From positions 372,001 to 436,000 of the forward strand of contig CAVRPV010000010.1 in assembly GCA_963723235.1 (NCBI GenBank): a stretch of DNA of 64,000 nucleotides, written 5' to 3'. Below the pieces are notes generated by a model that ran no database searches, was not told the DNA's origin, and worked only from the letters and a program-made list of their open reading frames with translations. The DNA comes from CAIRTM01 sp963723235 (lineage in GTDB: Bacteria; Desulfobacterota; WTBG01; CAIYCZ01; CAIRTM01). Below, piece after piece: positions 27,138-36,452 of the stretch; within the stretch, counting starts at the first letter, position 1; the number at the start of each line of letters is the position of its first letter. Position numbers and translations under genes: made by a program.

Positions 27138-30100
27138 TCAGGCTGGTTTTGTATCTCCCATCACCTTGCGCATAGTTTCCCCCATCTCCAGCCTGCTCAG
27201 GGGCTTTGTTATAAAGGCCTTAATGCCGGCAGCCAGCGCCGCCTCCTCCGTCACCAGGTCGCTGTAGCCCGTACAGAGAATAACAGGCATGCCGGGCCGC
27301 AGGGCCAGAACCCGACGGGCAAGCTCAAAACCGCTCAGTCCCGGCATGGACTGGTCGGTGAAAACCAGATCAAAAGCAAAAGGATCCCCGGCAAACTTTT
27401 CAAAGGCTTCAAGCGGACTTTGCATCGCCGTCACATGGTATCCCAACGATCGCAGGATATTGGCTCCTACATCCATCAGGGCGGGTTCATCATCAACAAG
27501 CAGCACAGACCCATGCCCGCGCGGAGGCTCTATCTCAAAAGCCGTGCTCACCGCAAGCGTATCCGCCAATATCGGCAACAGCACATGGAACACCGTTCCC
27601 TTGCCCGGCTCACTGTAAACCTTTATATCGCCCTTGAGGCTTTTAACAATACCGTGTACCACGGCAAGCCCCATCCCGGTTCCCTTACCTACGTCCTTGG
27701 TCGTAAAAAAAGGTTCAAAAATGCGCCTAATATTCTCCGGTTCTATCCCAATGCCCGTATCGCGAATGCTCAGCTGCAGATACGAGCCCGGCTGCAAATC
27801 ATTGTAGGAAATCATATCAGCAGACTGCAGCACAACGGGTTTCAATGTAATTTTCATAACACCGCCTTCACGTTCCATGGCATGAGCGGCATTCGTGCAC
27901 AGGTTAACGATGATCTGGTGTATCTGGGTGGCGTCTGCCAGCACAACATCGCCGGTATCCGTCATGTCGGTCTCTATCGCGACATTCGCGGCAATTGATG
28001 CGCGCATCAGCTTGAGTGCTTCCTTCAGAATCAAGTGCACCTGGAGAGGTTTGAACTCGCTTATAGTCTTGCGGCTGAACGCCAGTATCTGCTTTACAAG
28101 ATTGCGGGCCCGGTCAGCAGCTTTCAGAACCTGTTCAAGATTATTTTTAATCCGGGGATCGCTAATAGACTCATGCTGCGAAAGCTCGGTATAACCGATA
28201 ATAGCGCCCAGAATATTATTGAAATCATGGGCAATCCCACCTGCAAGGGTACCGATTGCTTCCATCTTTTGCGACTGGCGAAGCTGATCTTCAATAAGCC
28301 TGCGCTCGGTAATGTCCCTGGTTGAGGACACGCTGCCGGAAACAGATCCGTCCTGATTTCTCAGCAGCACATAATTTGACTCAGTCAAAATTGTGCGCCC
28401 GTCTTTGAGAAGGCGCTCGTTTACTACATTACGTACAAAGCCCTGCTCATAGAGTTGTTCAAGAACCTCCATTGTTTGTTGCAGCATCCGTTCATCCGGA
28501 GGCGTAAAAATAGCTCCGTGCTGCCCGATGATTTCCTCCGGACTGTATCCATACACGTCATGCACAGAGTCATTGGCCATAATAATGTAACCCTGATCAT
28601 CGGCAACAACGATGGCATCAGGAGAGGCCATAAAAATCTTCTCGAGATAATCACGCGAGCGCTGCAGCTGATCCTCAAGCCGCTTGCGCTCCGTTATGTC
28701 CCGCGTTGAGGAAATACCCCCGGCAGGTGTACCATCCTGATTTCTAAGCAGTGCAACGCTGGTCTCAACCTGTATGCTGTGACCGTCTTTGTGCTTTCTG
28801 GTCGTTTCAAAACCGCGAACAATCCCCTGCTCAAATACCTTTTCAACAAGGGCAATGTTCTGACGCATGGATTTATCATCATTGGGCATCATGGAAGCAT
28901 GCTGCCCAATGAGTTCCTCAGGACTGTAGCCGTAAACATCATACACCGAGTCATTTGCAGCAGTTATATACCCTAAGGCATCGGCAACGATAATCGCGTC
29001 AGGAGAGGTCTTAAACATGGTCGCCAGAGAATCCCGGGCCTGCCTGATTTCCTCCTCAACCCGCTTGCGATCAGTGATATCGCGCAGCATTACGACAACC
29101 CCGCCACCCTCAGATACATTATTGAGTCTGGTCTCCACAGGCAGAAGTGTGCCATCCTTACGATAATAAGAGGTTTCCATGGGAATATTGTAATCCCGGG
29201 TGTACCATTGCTGCTCCGCATCACTACCCACGGACACGTTTTCCATGGCAGTGCTAAAAGCCGTACCGTTCATGCCGATCAATTCGCCCGGTTCATAGCC
29301 GAGCATGCTGTACAATGCCCTGTTGGCAAACACGATATTGCCCATATCGTCCGTCACATACAAACCGTCTCCGGCAGCATCAAATACGTTCTGGAAAAAA
29401 TCTCGCGAGCGCTGCAGCGCTTCGGCTGCGGCTTTCACGCTGGACTCAGACTGACGACGCTGGCTGATATCGCGAATAATCATTGAATAAAAGGACTTGC
29501 CGTTCAGCAACCAGGAATTCAGGGAAAACTCAACAGGAAACTGGGCACCGCCCTTGCGGACCATTTCTGATTCAACAGTTGCCGTAATCGAAATATGCGT
29601 GCCAGACTGCATGAGACTTGCGCGGCGGCTTAGTTCCTGTTCATGCATTTCGGGAGGCAGGAACATTATACTATTATGGCCCACTATTTCATCCTGGCCG
29701 TATCCGAACATTATTTCAGCGCCACGGTTGCAGTAGAGGTTAACACCGGCAGCATCGGTTATGATAATGGCATCAGGAGAATTTTCAGCAATTGCCCTGA
29801 AACGTTCTCGGCTTTCCTGTAAATCCCGGACTTTGTCGACAACCATCTGCTCGAGATTCTCGCGGTGCAATCGCAGCTCCTGCTCTGCCTCCTGCCGGGC
29901 AAGCAACTCGCCCCGCAGTCTGACCTGCAAATCACTGAGGCGCCCGACAACCAGCGCAATGAAAACAAAGCCTATGTGCCCTGCAATGCCGCCGCCGGAG
30001 ATAAGCATTGAGTGAAACCAGTCAAAACCTGTAACTTTCATCATGAGGGCATTGACTGGAAAGCACATCATACCTGCAATCACGCCCGCGCGTGTGCCAT

Positions 30101-30296
30101 ACAGCCAGGAAATGGTGATGACCGGAATCACTGCCAGAATAGGCATGCCGGAAAATCTGAAGAAAGCGGGCAGGACGGAGAATAACACAAGGTACGCGAG
30201 TACCGACGCTGCAGCTATGCTGAAACGCATTTTTTCAAAAAACGTTTTTGTTTCGGCGGAAAAAATTTTCTGCGGAGCTTGCATGCGGCTCACCAT
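27138..30296 (-). CDS. Membrane-bound hybrid histidine kinase with four PAS domains and a receiver
   Basis: A 1052-residue sensor. About four hydrophobic helices occupy residues 25-125, followed by a short coiled coil and four PAS domains (roughly 165-280, 300-415, 425-545 and 550-672). The kinase core has H690 in GGIAHDFNNILGAIIGYTE and an ATPase domain with NLCTNAAHAM and RDTGIGIEPENI. A C-terminal receiver has its phospho-acceptor at D981 (VFTDQSMPG) and the conserved Lys in FITKPLS. PAS 3 and PAS 4 are close copies of each other (shared YGYSPEE, VLLRNQDG and SSTRDITER blocks), indicating internal duplication. The output partner is not nearby; a phosphorelay to an unlinked protein is expected. 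Confidence 0.92.
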   Translation of the reverse strand: MVSRMQAPQKIFSAETKTFFEKMRFSIAAASVLAYLVLFSVLPAFFRFSGMPILAVIPVITISWLYGTRAGVIAGMMCFPVNALMMKVTGFDWFHSMLISGGGIAGHIGFVFIALVVGRLSDLQVRLRGELLARQEAEQELRLHRENLEQMVVDKVRDLQESRERFRAIAENSPDAIIITDAAGVNLYCNRGAEIMFGYGQDEIVGHNSIMFLPPEMHEQELSRRASLMQSGTHISITATVESEMVRKGGAQFPVEFSLNSWLLNGKSFYSMIIRDISQRRQSESSVKAAAEALQRSRDFFQNVFDAAGDGLYVTDDMGNIVFANRALYSMLGYEPGELIGMNGTAFSTAMENVSVGSDAEQQWYTRDYNIPMETSYYRKDGTLLPVETRLNNVSEGGGVVVMLRDITDRKRVEEEIRQARDSLATMFKTSPDAIIVADALGYITAANDSVYDVYGYSPEELIGQHASMMPNDDKSMRQNIALVEKVFEQGIVRGFETTRKHKDGHSIQVETSVALLRNQDGTPAGGISSTRDITERKRLEDQLQRSRDYLEKIFMASPDAIVVADDQGYIIMANDSVHDVYGYSPEEIIGQHGAIFTPPDERMLQQTMEVLEQLYEQGFVRNVVNERLLKDGRTILTESNYVLLRNQDGSVSGSVSSTRDITERRLIEDQLRQSQKMEAIGTLAGGIAHDFNNILGAIIGYTELSQHESISDPRIKNNLEQVLKAADRARNLVKQILAFSRKTISEFKPLQVHLILKEALKLMRASIAANVAIETDMTDTGDVVLADATQIHQIIVNLCTNAAHAMEREGGVMKITLKPVVLQSADMISYNDLQPGSYLQLSIRDTGIGIEPENIRRIFEPFFTTKDVGKGTGMGLAVVHGIVKSLKGDIKVYSEPGKGTVFHVLLPILADTLAVSTAFEIEPPRGHGSVLLVDDEPALMDVGANILRSLGYHVTAMQSPLEAFEKFAGDPFAFDLVFTDQSMPGLSGFELARRVLALRPGMPVILCTGYSDLVTEEAALAAGIKAFITKPLSRLEMGETMRKVMGDTKPA

Positions 30297-30978
30297 ATCA
30301 TGTCAAGAGTCAAGGCGCTCTCATATCACACGTGTGCGCCTTGCCAAAAACTATATTCTTCGAAGACTTAGCGCGCTGTGTCACTGTATACCGCACCTGC
30401 TGATGGCAAAGTATAGACGGAGGTTTGCGTGAGTGTCAATACAAAACAGGTTCACGCTCGTGTCTGCAGGCGCGCTTAAAAACAACCGTCATGAAAAAAA
30501 ATTTTTGGGTTATGTGTTTCTGCCGCGTGCCATAAAAGCACTCGTGCAAGCGTAAAAAAATTTACCGCACACACACGGAGATCCCGAGGTGGGTTGCGCT
30601 GCATCTCAGGACAATAGTCATTCTCATCAGCAACAAAGTAAAAAAAATCGCGCAAAATATATTTTTTTTCGGGTTTATAAAAAAAAAATTTAAAAATATT
30701 TTTAGCCCTTAATTTTAAAAAAAAACCGTTTTTAGCCTGTAAATAAAGGGTTCTATGTTATTTTGCACCTCATTGAGCTTTTTTTAATTTTTTTTGCATG
30801 CGTTTTTTTATTTGCTTTACCCTCATTTTGTTGTAATGTTGCGCAAAAAATAGCCGAAAAAGATAAAAGAAGTTAAAAGCATGGCAGGGATATAAAGACA
30901 GATTGATTCTCAGTTTTTTTACACCTCTGCTAGTGCAGAGGAAACCCGCAAGAAACCACAATTTGAAAGGGAAAAAAC
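30297..30978. other. Long gene-free region with dense A- and T-tracts
   Basis: Nearly 700 bases lie between the divergent hybrid kinase and the lysine/alanine repeat gene. From about 30630 to 30870 the sequence is extremely AT-rich, with many runs of five to ten A or T, a pattern expected to give intrinsic curvature. A possible -10 TATAAA sits at 30891-30896, with no clear -35. A perfect hairpin in the probable leader, cctctgc/gcagagg with loop tagt, occupies 30924-30941. No coding signal or repeat copy was found. Confidence 0.6.
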
Positions 30979-31179
30979 ATGGCAACTGCAAAAAAAGCAC
31001 CTGTGAAAAAAGCTGCTGTGAAAAAAGCTGTTGTGAAAAAGGCTGTTGCAAAAAAGGCTCCCGTGAAAAAAGCTGTTGCTAAAAAGGCTCCTGCGAAAAA
31101 GGCTGCTGTGAAAAAGGCCGCTCCGAAAAAGGCCGCTGTGAAAAAGGCCGCTCCGAAGAAAGCCGCCGCAAAGAAGTAA
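30979..31179 (+). CDS. Lysine/alanine pentapeptide-repeat protein, histone H1-like
   Basis: After MATA the 66-residue protein is a strict five-residue repeat: thirteen KK pairs, each separated by exactly three residues drawn from Ala, Val and Pro. The product has 26 lysines and no acidic residue. This is the composition of bacterial histone H1-like proteins and the C-terminal tails of eukaryotic H1, which bind and condense DNA non-specifically. There is no folded domain or signal peptide, so it is likely an intrinsically disordered nucleoid protein. AAAGG lies eight bases before the ATG, and a strong terminator follows. It is a single-gene unit. Confidence 0.8.
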   Translation: MATAKKAPVKKAAVKKAVVKKAVAKKAPVKKAVAKKAPAKKAAVKKAAPKKAAVKKAAPKKAAAKK

Positions 31180-31202
31180 TAAAGAAAACAGATTCCATAA
31201 AA

Positions 31203-31234
31203 AAACAGGGCCGCTTCATGGCCCTGTTTTTTTA
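31203..31234 (+). terminator. Intrinsic terminator of the H1-like gene
   Basis: Stem aaacagggcc/ggccctgttt with a seven-base loop, then a run of T. It begins about 20 bases after the stop codon. Confidence 0.92.
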
Positions 31235-31647
31235 TGGTGGAAAATCTTCACTGTATCAAGAGCATCCATGTACAACACCCTGCTTAACCTCTGACGACAA
31301 CGTTTAGACCTGAAAGTCCATGGTTTGACAATCAACGAACGGTTTGTTTCTTTGAAATAGGGCACAGTGAAGAGTTACATGCTCTAAAACATCATATATT
31401 GACGCCGAAAAGCCAGACCAATGGCTTGACGCTCGCCACAACAGGACTATATTTCTCTGCTAGAAAGGCTCCGGAAAAAGGAATAAATGCCGTTTTACCG
31501 GTTGATACATGTTATGTCTACCCTATACTTCCCAGCAACACCATGAGTATGTAACTGATTTTATACAGCCTCTTATTGTACGCAGATCTCGACTGAGGGG
31601 AGAAGATATTAAATGCAATGTGTGCGCTGTTGCCTGATGAAGTACTT
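31235..31647. other. Gene-free stretch
   Basis: About 410 bases between the H1-like terminator and the terminator of lectin-like copy A, which converge. I see no coding frame with a ribosome-binding site, no RNA gene and no repeat in it. Confidence 0.5.
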
Positions 31648-31675
31648 AAAAAAAAGGGCTGTTGCCAGCCCTTTC
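31648..31675 (-). terminator. Intrinsic terminator after lectin-like copy A
   Basis: On the minus strand the stem aaagggct/agcccttt is followed by eight T. It lies about 30 bases beyond the end of copy A. Confidence 0.85.
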
Positions 31676-31702
31676 ATTATTCACCTTTGGCGCCTGTGCC
31701 CC

Positions 31703-33046
31703 TCAGGGCTCATAGGAGCAGTCTTCCCATGCTGATACAGGACCGCAGGGGCTGTGCTGCGTGGCAGTGCCGTACAGATCAACGTCTTCAAGCACATACC
31801 AGTAGCGCTTACCGGTTTGAACGTCGGTATCGATAAACTCATACGACGCCCCGAACGGCGATTCACCCAGAGCCGGAATCGGATCAGCATTTATTTTTAC
31901 ATACGGGCCCTTCTTCAATGCCTTCTTCGATTTCAACCATTTCCCCAATTTTTTCAAAAAATTCTTCTTATCCGTCCTGGCTGTATCAATTGATTCAGCC
32001 CGGTACAGGTTAAAGTAAGCGTTATCAATTTCAGTATCGGTATCCCAGCTGACAGCAACCCCGTCATCCTCCCAGGTTGCGTCAAAACTGCCAAGTTCTA
32101 TCAGCGTTGCCGTCTCGCACACATACCCCAGGCACCCATAACCCGGCGGGCAGTCGGCGTCAACCCAGCATTCCGGCTGGTTCAATGGGCTGTGACCACA
32201 AAGTTGCGTATTTCCTGAGTGCTCGTTTATCCGCCGGTCGAGGCAGTAAACCCCATCATAACCTGGTCCGGGTATACCACAGGAGTTTGATATGTGATTA
32301 ACTACTGTCATATATGCGCCGGTTGTCCTTTGCTCATCTGAATCGTAATCTTACTATCAGGGGCCATGGTCAGAATCACGTGATACACATCCTTAGTGCC
32401 AGGGCGGCTGTCCTTGGCATTCAGTCGTTGCAAAAGCCAGTCGGGTTATGCGCACCGGCCAGATAAGCATAACCCTGAGTAGCGATCAGCTCCCATCGAC
32501 CCGCGCATAAGTACTAGAGTAGGGCCTGAATCCGGGACCACCTACACGGCCTTCTATGGGGTTTGAGAAGTTGCCGTAGGTATCAAAACCAAACGCGGTG
32601 TATCCGCCATTCATCCCGACAGAGCCGAATGCGGTATGCTGCGCATAGCCAAGCGAGCCGCCCCATCCGCCTGCTATCGGTGTAGCCTGGCCATCCCACA
32701 GCACCACTGTAAACCCATCAGCAACATGATTTTGTCAGTCGGTCCAGATAACAAAATCAAACGTCAGGGTAAAGCCATAGTTTGTCGTTATCGGGTTGTT
32801 ATAATAAACAAATGAATCCTGATTGGTTTTATCGGATGTCAAACGCAGCCAGCCGTTGCCGGCTGTATCAATGCCGGGCGCCGTCAAACGCGGTCCGTCG
32901 CCTGCTGCATTTACAAACGTCCAATTGGGCGCCGTTGTCCCCTTAAAGGTTTCATTAATAAAATTTTGTGCCTGTACACCAGACACACAAACGAGCAGGA
33001 TCAATGCTGTACCCATAACCATGAGTATCTTATTGATTCTTCGCAT
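31703..33046 (-). pseudogene. L-type lectin-like secreted protein, copy A (decayed)
   Basis: The start at 33046 has AGGAG eight bases upstream. A signal peptide (ILLVCVSGVQAQ) is followed by a lectin-like beta-sandwich (WTFVNAAGDGP, TFDFVIWT). An in-frame TGA at 32735-32737 interrupts it, and the same frame then resumes with VVLWDGQATPIAGGWGGSLGY and FGFDTYGNFSNP. Frame is lost again near 32490, and the region 32310-32490 contains further stops. The C-terminal part (VDADCPPGYGCLGYVCETA, then a fibronectin-like GSFDATWEDDG domain ending in PCGPVSAWEDC) is intact. It is a tandem copy of the gene at 33354-34690, offset about 1.65 kb. Confidence 0.75.
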
Positions 33047-33292
33047 TACCAGTTCTCCTTTTATATTCTTCATATGTTACAGTCTGATTATTTACGCTAT
33101 GACATATACATTATCGTCATACATTTGGTCTTTCTTGAACGGTTTCCTTATAATCTATCTTATTACCTATTGCAATTGTGCTGTTTTTTTATAATTTCAA
33201 ACTATATCAGAAACTTACCACTTCTCTCAATAGTAATTATAACTAAAAGTATATTATTATTCAAGCGCCATCTGATTAATAATGAGCGGCAT

Positions 33293-33316
33293 AAAAAAAG
33301 GCCGTTTCCGGCCTTG
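33293..33316 (-). terminator. Intrinsic terminator after lectin-like copy B
   Basis: On the minus strand the stem aaggccg/cggcctt with a gaaa-type loop is followed by seven T. It separates the two tandem copies. Confidence 0.85.
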
Positions 33317-33353
33317 TAATGTATTCATCCCCAGTATGCCCAAAAGGGCTGCT

Positions 33354-34690
33354 TCAAGGCGTGTACGAGCAGTCTTCCCATGCTGATACCGGCCCGCAGG
33401 GGCTGTGCTGCGTGGCAGTGCCGTACAGATCAACGTCTTCAAGCACATACCAGTAGCGCTTGCCGGTTTGAACGTCGGTATCGATAAACTCATAGAACGC
33501 CCCGAACGGCGATTCACCCAGAGCCGGAATCGGATCAGCATTTATTTTTACATACGGGCCCTTCTTCAATGCCTTCTTCGATTGCAACCATTTCCCCAAT
33601 TTTTTCAAAAAATTCTTATTATCCGTCCTGGCTGTATCAATTGATTCAGCCCGGTACAGGTTGTAGTAAGCGTTATCAATTTCAGTATCGGTGTCCCAGC
33701 TGACAACAACCCCGTCATCCTCCCAGGTTGCGTCAAAGCTGCCAAGCTCTATCAGCGTTGCTGTCTCGCACACATACCCCAAACATCCATAACCGGGCGG
33801 GCAGTCGGCGTCAACCCGGCATTCAGGCGTACCAATGGGGGTGACCTCAAAGTTTCGTAAGCTCCTGCGTGCTCGTGGATCCGCCGGTCGAAGCAGTAAA
33901 CCCGATCATAACCTGGTTCGGGTATACAACATTAGTTGGATATGCAGAAACCACTGTTGAAAATGCTGCATCCCTCACTCTTTTCATCTGAATCGTAACC
34001 GTGCCATTAGCGTTCATGGTCAAGATTACCGAATAACGTTGTTTAGTATTTGTGGGGCGGGTCCCGGCATTCAAACTTGCAAAATCCCACAGGGGCTCCG
34101 CACCGGTAAGATATGGGTAGCCCTGGCTGCGATCTGCTCCCATCGCCCCTCGCAAAACTACTGAATACGGTACTGCTGCCCGGGCCACCTTCACGGTCTT
34201 CGGTGGGGTTTGAAAAATTACCATACGTATCAAAACCAAACGCTGTGAATCCGCCATTCATCCCGACAGAGCCGAATTCGCTATGCTGAGCATACCCAAG
34301 CGAGCCGCCCCATCCACCTGCCATCGGTGTAGCCCGGCCATCCCACAGCACCACCGCAATCCCGTCAGCAGCAGTGCCTGCGGCGGTCCAGATAACAAAA
34401 TCAAACGTTATGGTAAGGCCGTATTTTAACGTTATGGGATACTTATAATAAACAAATGAATTCTGATTTTGTTTATCAGCTGTCAACCGCAGCCAGCCGC
34501 TACCGGCGGTGTCAATGCCGGGAGCCGTCAAAAGCGGGCCGTCGCCTGCAGCATTTACAAACGTCCAGTCAGGCGCCGTAGTATCCATAAAGGTTTCATT
34601 AATAAAACTTTGTGCCTGTACGCCAGACGCACAAACAAGCAGCATCACTGCTGTACTCATAACCGTGACTATCTTTTTAATTCTTCGCAT
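33354..34690 (-). pseudogene. L-type lectin-like secreted protein, copy B (two frameshifts)
   Basis: The start at 34690 gives a signal peptide ending ASGVQAQ. The lectin-like domain contains ADGIAVVLWDGRATP, GGWGGSLGYAQ and FTAFGFDTYGNFSNPTE, whose Asp, Tyr and Asn fit the calcium-site pattern of L-type lectins. Frame slips near 34160-34190; the alternative frame continues VPYSVVLRGAMGADRSQGY. It slips again near 33855, with an extra base between QEL and RNFEVTPIGTPEC. A disulfide-rich CRVDADCPPGYGC linker and a fibronectin III-like C-terminal domain follow. Upstream sequence is also shared with copy A, so the promoter was duplicated too. The product would be an extracellular carbohydrate-binding protein. 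Confidence 0.75.
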
Positions 34691-34917
34691 TACCGCTTTT
34701 CCTTTTTTATTCTTCACATCTTATAATGCGCTTTTTGCGCCATGGCACTATATTATCGGCACACACTTGGTCTTTCATAAACGATTTTATGAATCATTGA
34801 AATTGTATAATTTTTAATAATTTCTGCATATATCAGAGACTCAAGTCTTCTCTCATTTTTAAATATAACTAAAACCATATAACCATTCAAGACCATCTGA
34901 TTAATAATGAAGAACGC

Positions 34918-36270
34918 CTACTCATCGTCGGACACATCTACCATGTCATCCAAGGCAAGCAGTCCCTGTGCTTCGACTGCCGGCATCTGCTGTACATCGC
35001 GCAGTTTACGCTCAATGGCACGGGAGCGCTGACCGGCTGTGTCTATAACATTGCTTGCTTCCAGCAGCTTCTTCTGTGTTTTTTCAAGCACGTCACCGAA
35101 TTTGCCGAACTCGGTCTTGACCGCTGCCAGGATTTTCCAGACCTCGCTGGAGCGTTTTTGAATTGCCAGGGTGCGGAAACCCATCTGAAGGCTGTTCAAA
35201 AAAGCTGACAGCGTGGTAGGACCGGTGATGGTCACATGATAGTCACGCTGCAGGGTTTCCATCAAGCCGGGTTCGCGCAGCACCTCGGCAAAAAGGCCTT
35301 CAATCGGCAGAAACATGATGCCGAAATCAGTCGTGTACGGCGGCTCGAGATATTTATCATGAATGTCTTTGGCACAGTTCATAATCCGGGTTGAAATCTG
35401 TTTGCGATATTTCTCAATCAGGGCAGTATCGCCTTTTTCATAGGCATCCTGCAGAGCCGTATAATCCTCTATGGGAAACTTTGCATCAATGGGCAGGAGT
35501 ACACTGCCCTGCTCGTCATCCTTGCCGGGCAACACAATTGCAAACTCAACACTATTCCTGGAATCAGGCCGCGGCTTCACGTTTTTACGGTATTGGTCCG
35601 GAGTCAACAGCTGCTCCAGGATAAACTCAAGCTGATACTCGCCCATCACGCCGCGGGTCTTGACATTGGTCAGGGCCTTTTTCAAATCGCCGACCCCGGC
35701 AGCCAGGCTCTGCATCTCCCCGAGTCCCTTGTGCACCTGCTCAAGACGCTCGCTCACCAGCTTGAAGGAATCCCCCAGCCGCTTCTCCAGCGTGCTTTGC
35801 AGCTTCTCGTCAACGGTTTTGCGCATTTCCTCAAGCTTGGCAGTGTTGTCGTTGCGGATTTTCTCTAAGCTGTTGCGTACGTTTGTGTCCAGCATCGCCA
35901 GATTATCAAGGAGCTTCTTTTCCAAAGACTCGGAGCGCTTTTCAAGCTGCTGCATAAAAACCTGCATATTGTTCAAAAACGTCGCAAACTGATTGTTCTG
36001 CTGGGTAAGATTCTCATGCATGCGGGCAAGCAGTGTTTCGCTCAGATTTTTATACCCGGTGTTCAACTCTTCGCGCAGCTGCCGGGCCTGCTCACCGGAC
36101 TCGGTACGCTGGGAGCGGAATTCCGCCTGGAACGTTTCCCTGAAGGATTGCATAGCCTGATCGACAGCCGTAGTGTCAGAGCGTCGGGACCCGAGAATAA
36201 TCACTGTAACAAGCAGAGCCAGCACGATGGCCAGAATTGAAATCAGCAGAATTATTTCAACCACAGTCAA
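34918..36270 (-). CDS. rmuC: DNA recombination protein RmuC
   Basis: A 450-residue protein with an N-terminal membrane helix (about 4-27), a long coiled coil (about 40-200) and the conserved RmuC nuclease-like domain. That domain is recognised by GVMGEYQLEFILEQLLTPDQY, PIDAKFPIEDYTALQDAYE, TDFGIMFLPIEGLFAEVLR and a GPTTLSAFLNSLQMGFR motif. RmuC limits inversions at short inverted repeats, although its biochemistry is poorly defined. It ends in an acidic tail. It is transcribed alone, with a 182-base gap to E3 on the other side. Confidence 0.93.
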   Translation of the reverse strand: MTVVEIILLISILAIVLALLVTVIILGSRRSDTTAVDQAMQSFRETFQAEFRSQRTESGEQARQLREELNTGYKNLSETLLARMHENLTQQNNQFATFLNNMQVFMQQLEKRSESLEKKLLDNLAMLDTNVRNSLEKIRNDNTAKLEEMRKTVDEKLQSTLEKRLGDSFKLVSERLEQVHKGLGEMQSLAAGVGDLKKALTNVKTRGVMGEYQLEFILEQLLTPDQYRKNVKPRPDSRNSVEFAIVLPGKDDEQGSVLLPIDAKFPIEDYTALQDAYEKGDTALIEKYRKQISTRIMNCAKDIHDKYLEPPYTTDFGIMFLPIEGLFAEVLREPGLMETLQRDYHVTITGPTTLSAFLNSLQMGFRTLAIQKRSSEVWKILAAVKTEFGKFGDVLEKTQKKLLEASNVIDTAGQRSRAIERKLRDVQQMPAVEAQGLLALDDMVDVSDDE

Positions 36271-36395
36271 CCCCCTAAATAATTGTTACAACAACAGTTC
36301 CTAAATGTTTATTCTATAACATCGAAGAAGCACATGTTTGTCAAGATGTTTCCGATCTGCAAACCCTGACCATTGGATCAAGTACCGGCTCCTAT

Positions 36396-36431
36396 AAAAA
36401 AAGCCGCCCCTGAACACGGGGCGGCTTTGAA
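36396..36431 (-). terminator. Intrinsic terminator after the E3 gene
   Basis: On the minus strand the stem aaagccgcccc/ggggcggcttt is followed by seven T. It closes the E1-E2-E3 transcript about 20 bases after the stop codon. Confidence 0.92.
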
Positions 36432-36452
36432 ACGCTACAATACTAACACACG

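Noticed and set aside
30979..31179. KKA repeat gene as a CRISPR-like or tandem-repeat array
   Set aside because: The DNA repeat is only 15 bases long, is imperfect, keeps codon phase and has no spacers; it is a coding repeat.
32735..32737. In-frame TGA in lectin copy A as a possible selenocysteine codon
   Set aside because: Copy B has ordinary codons there, no hairpin suitable as a SECIS element was seen, and copy A has other disruptions downstream.
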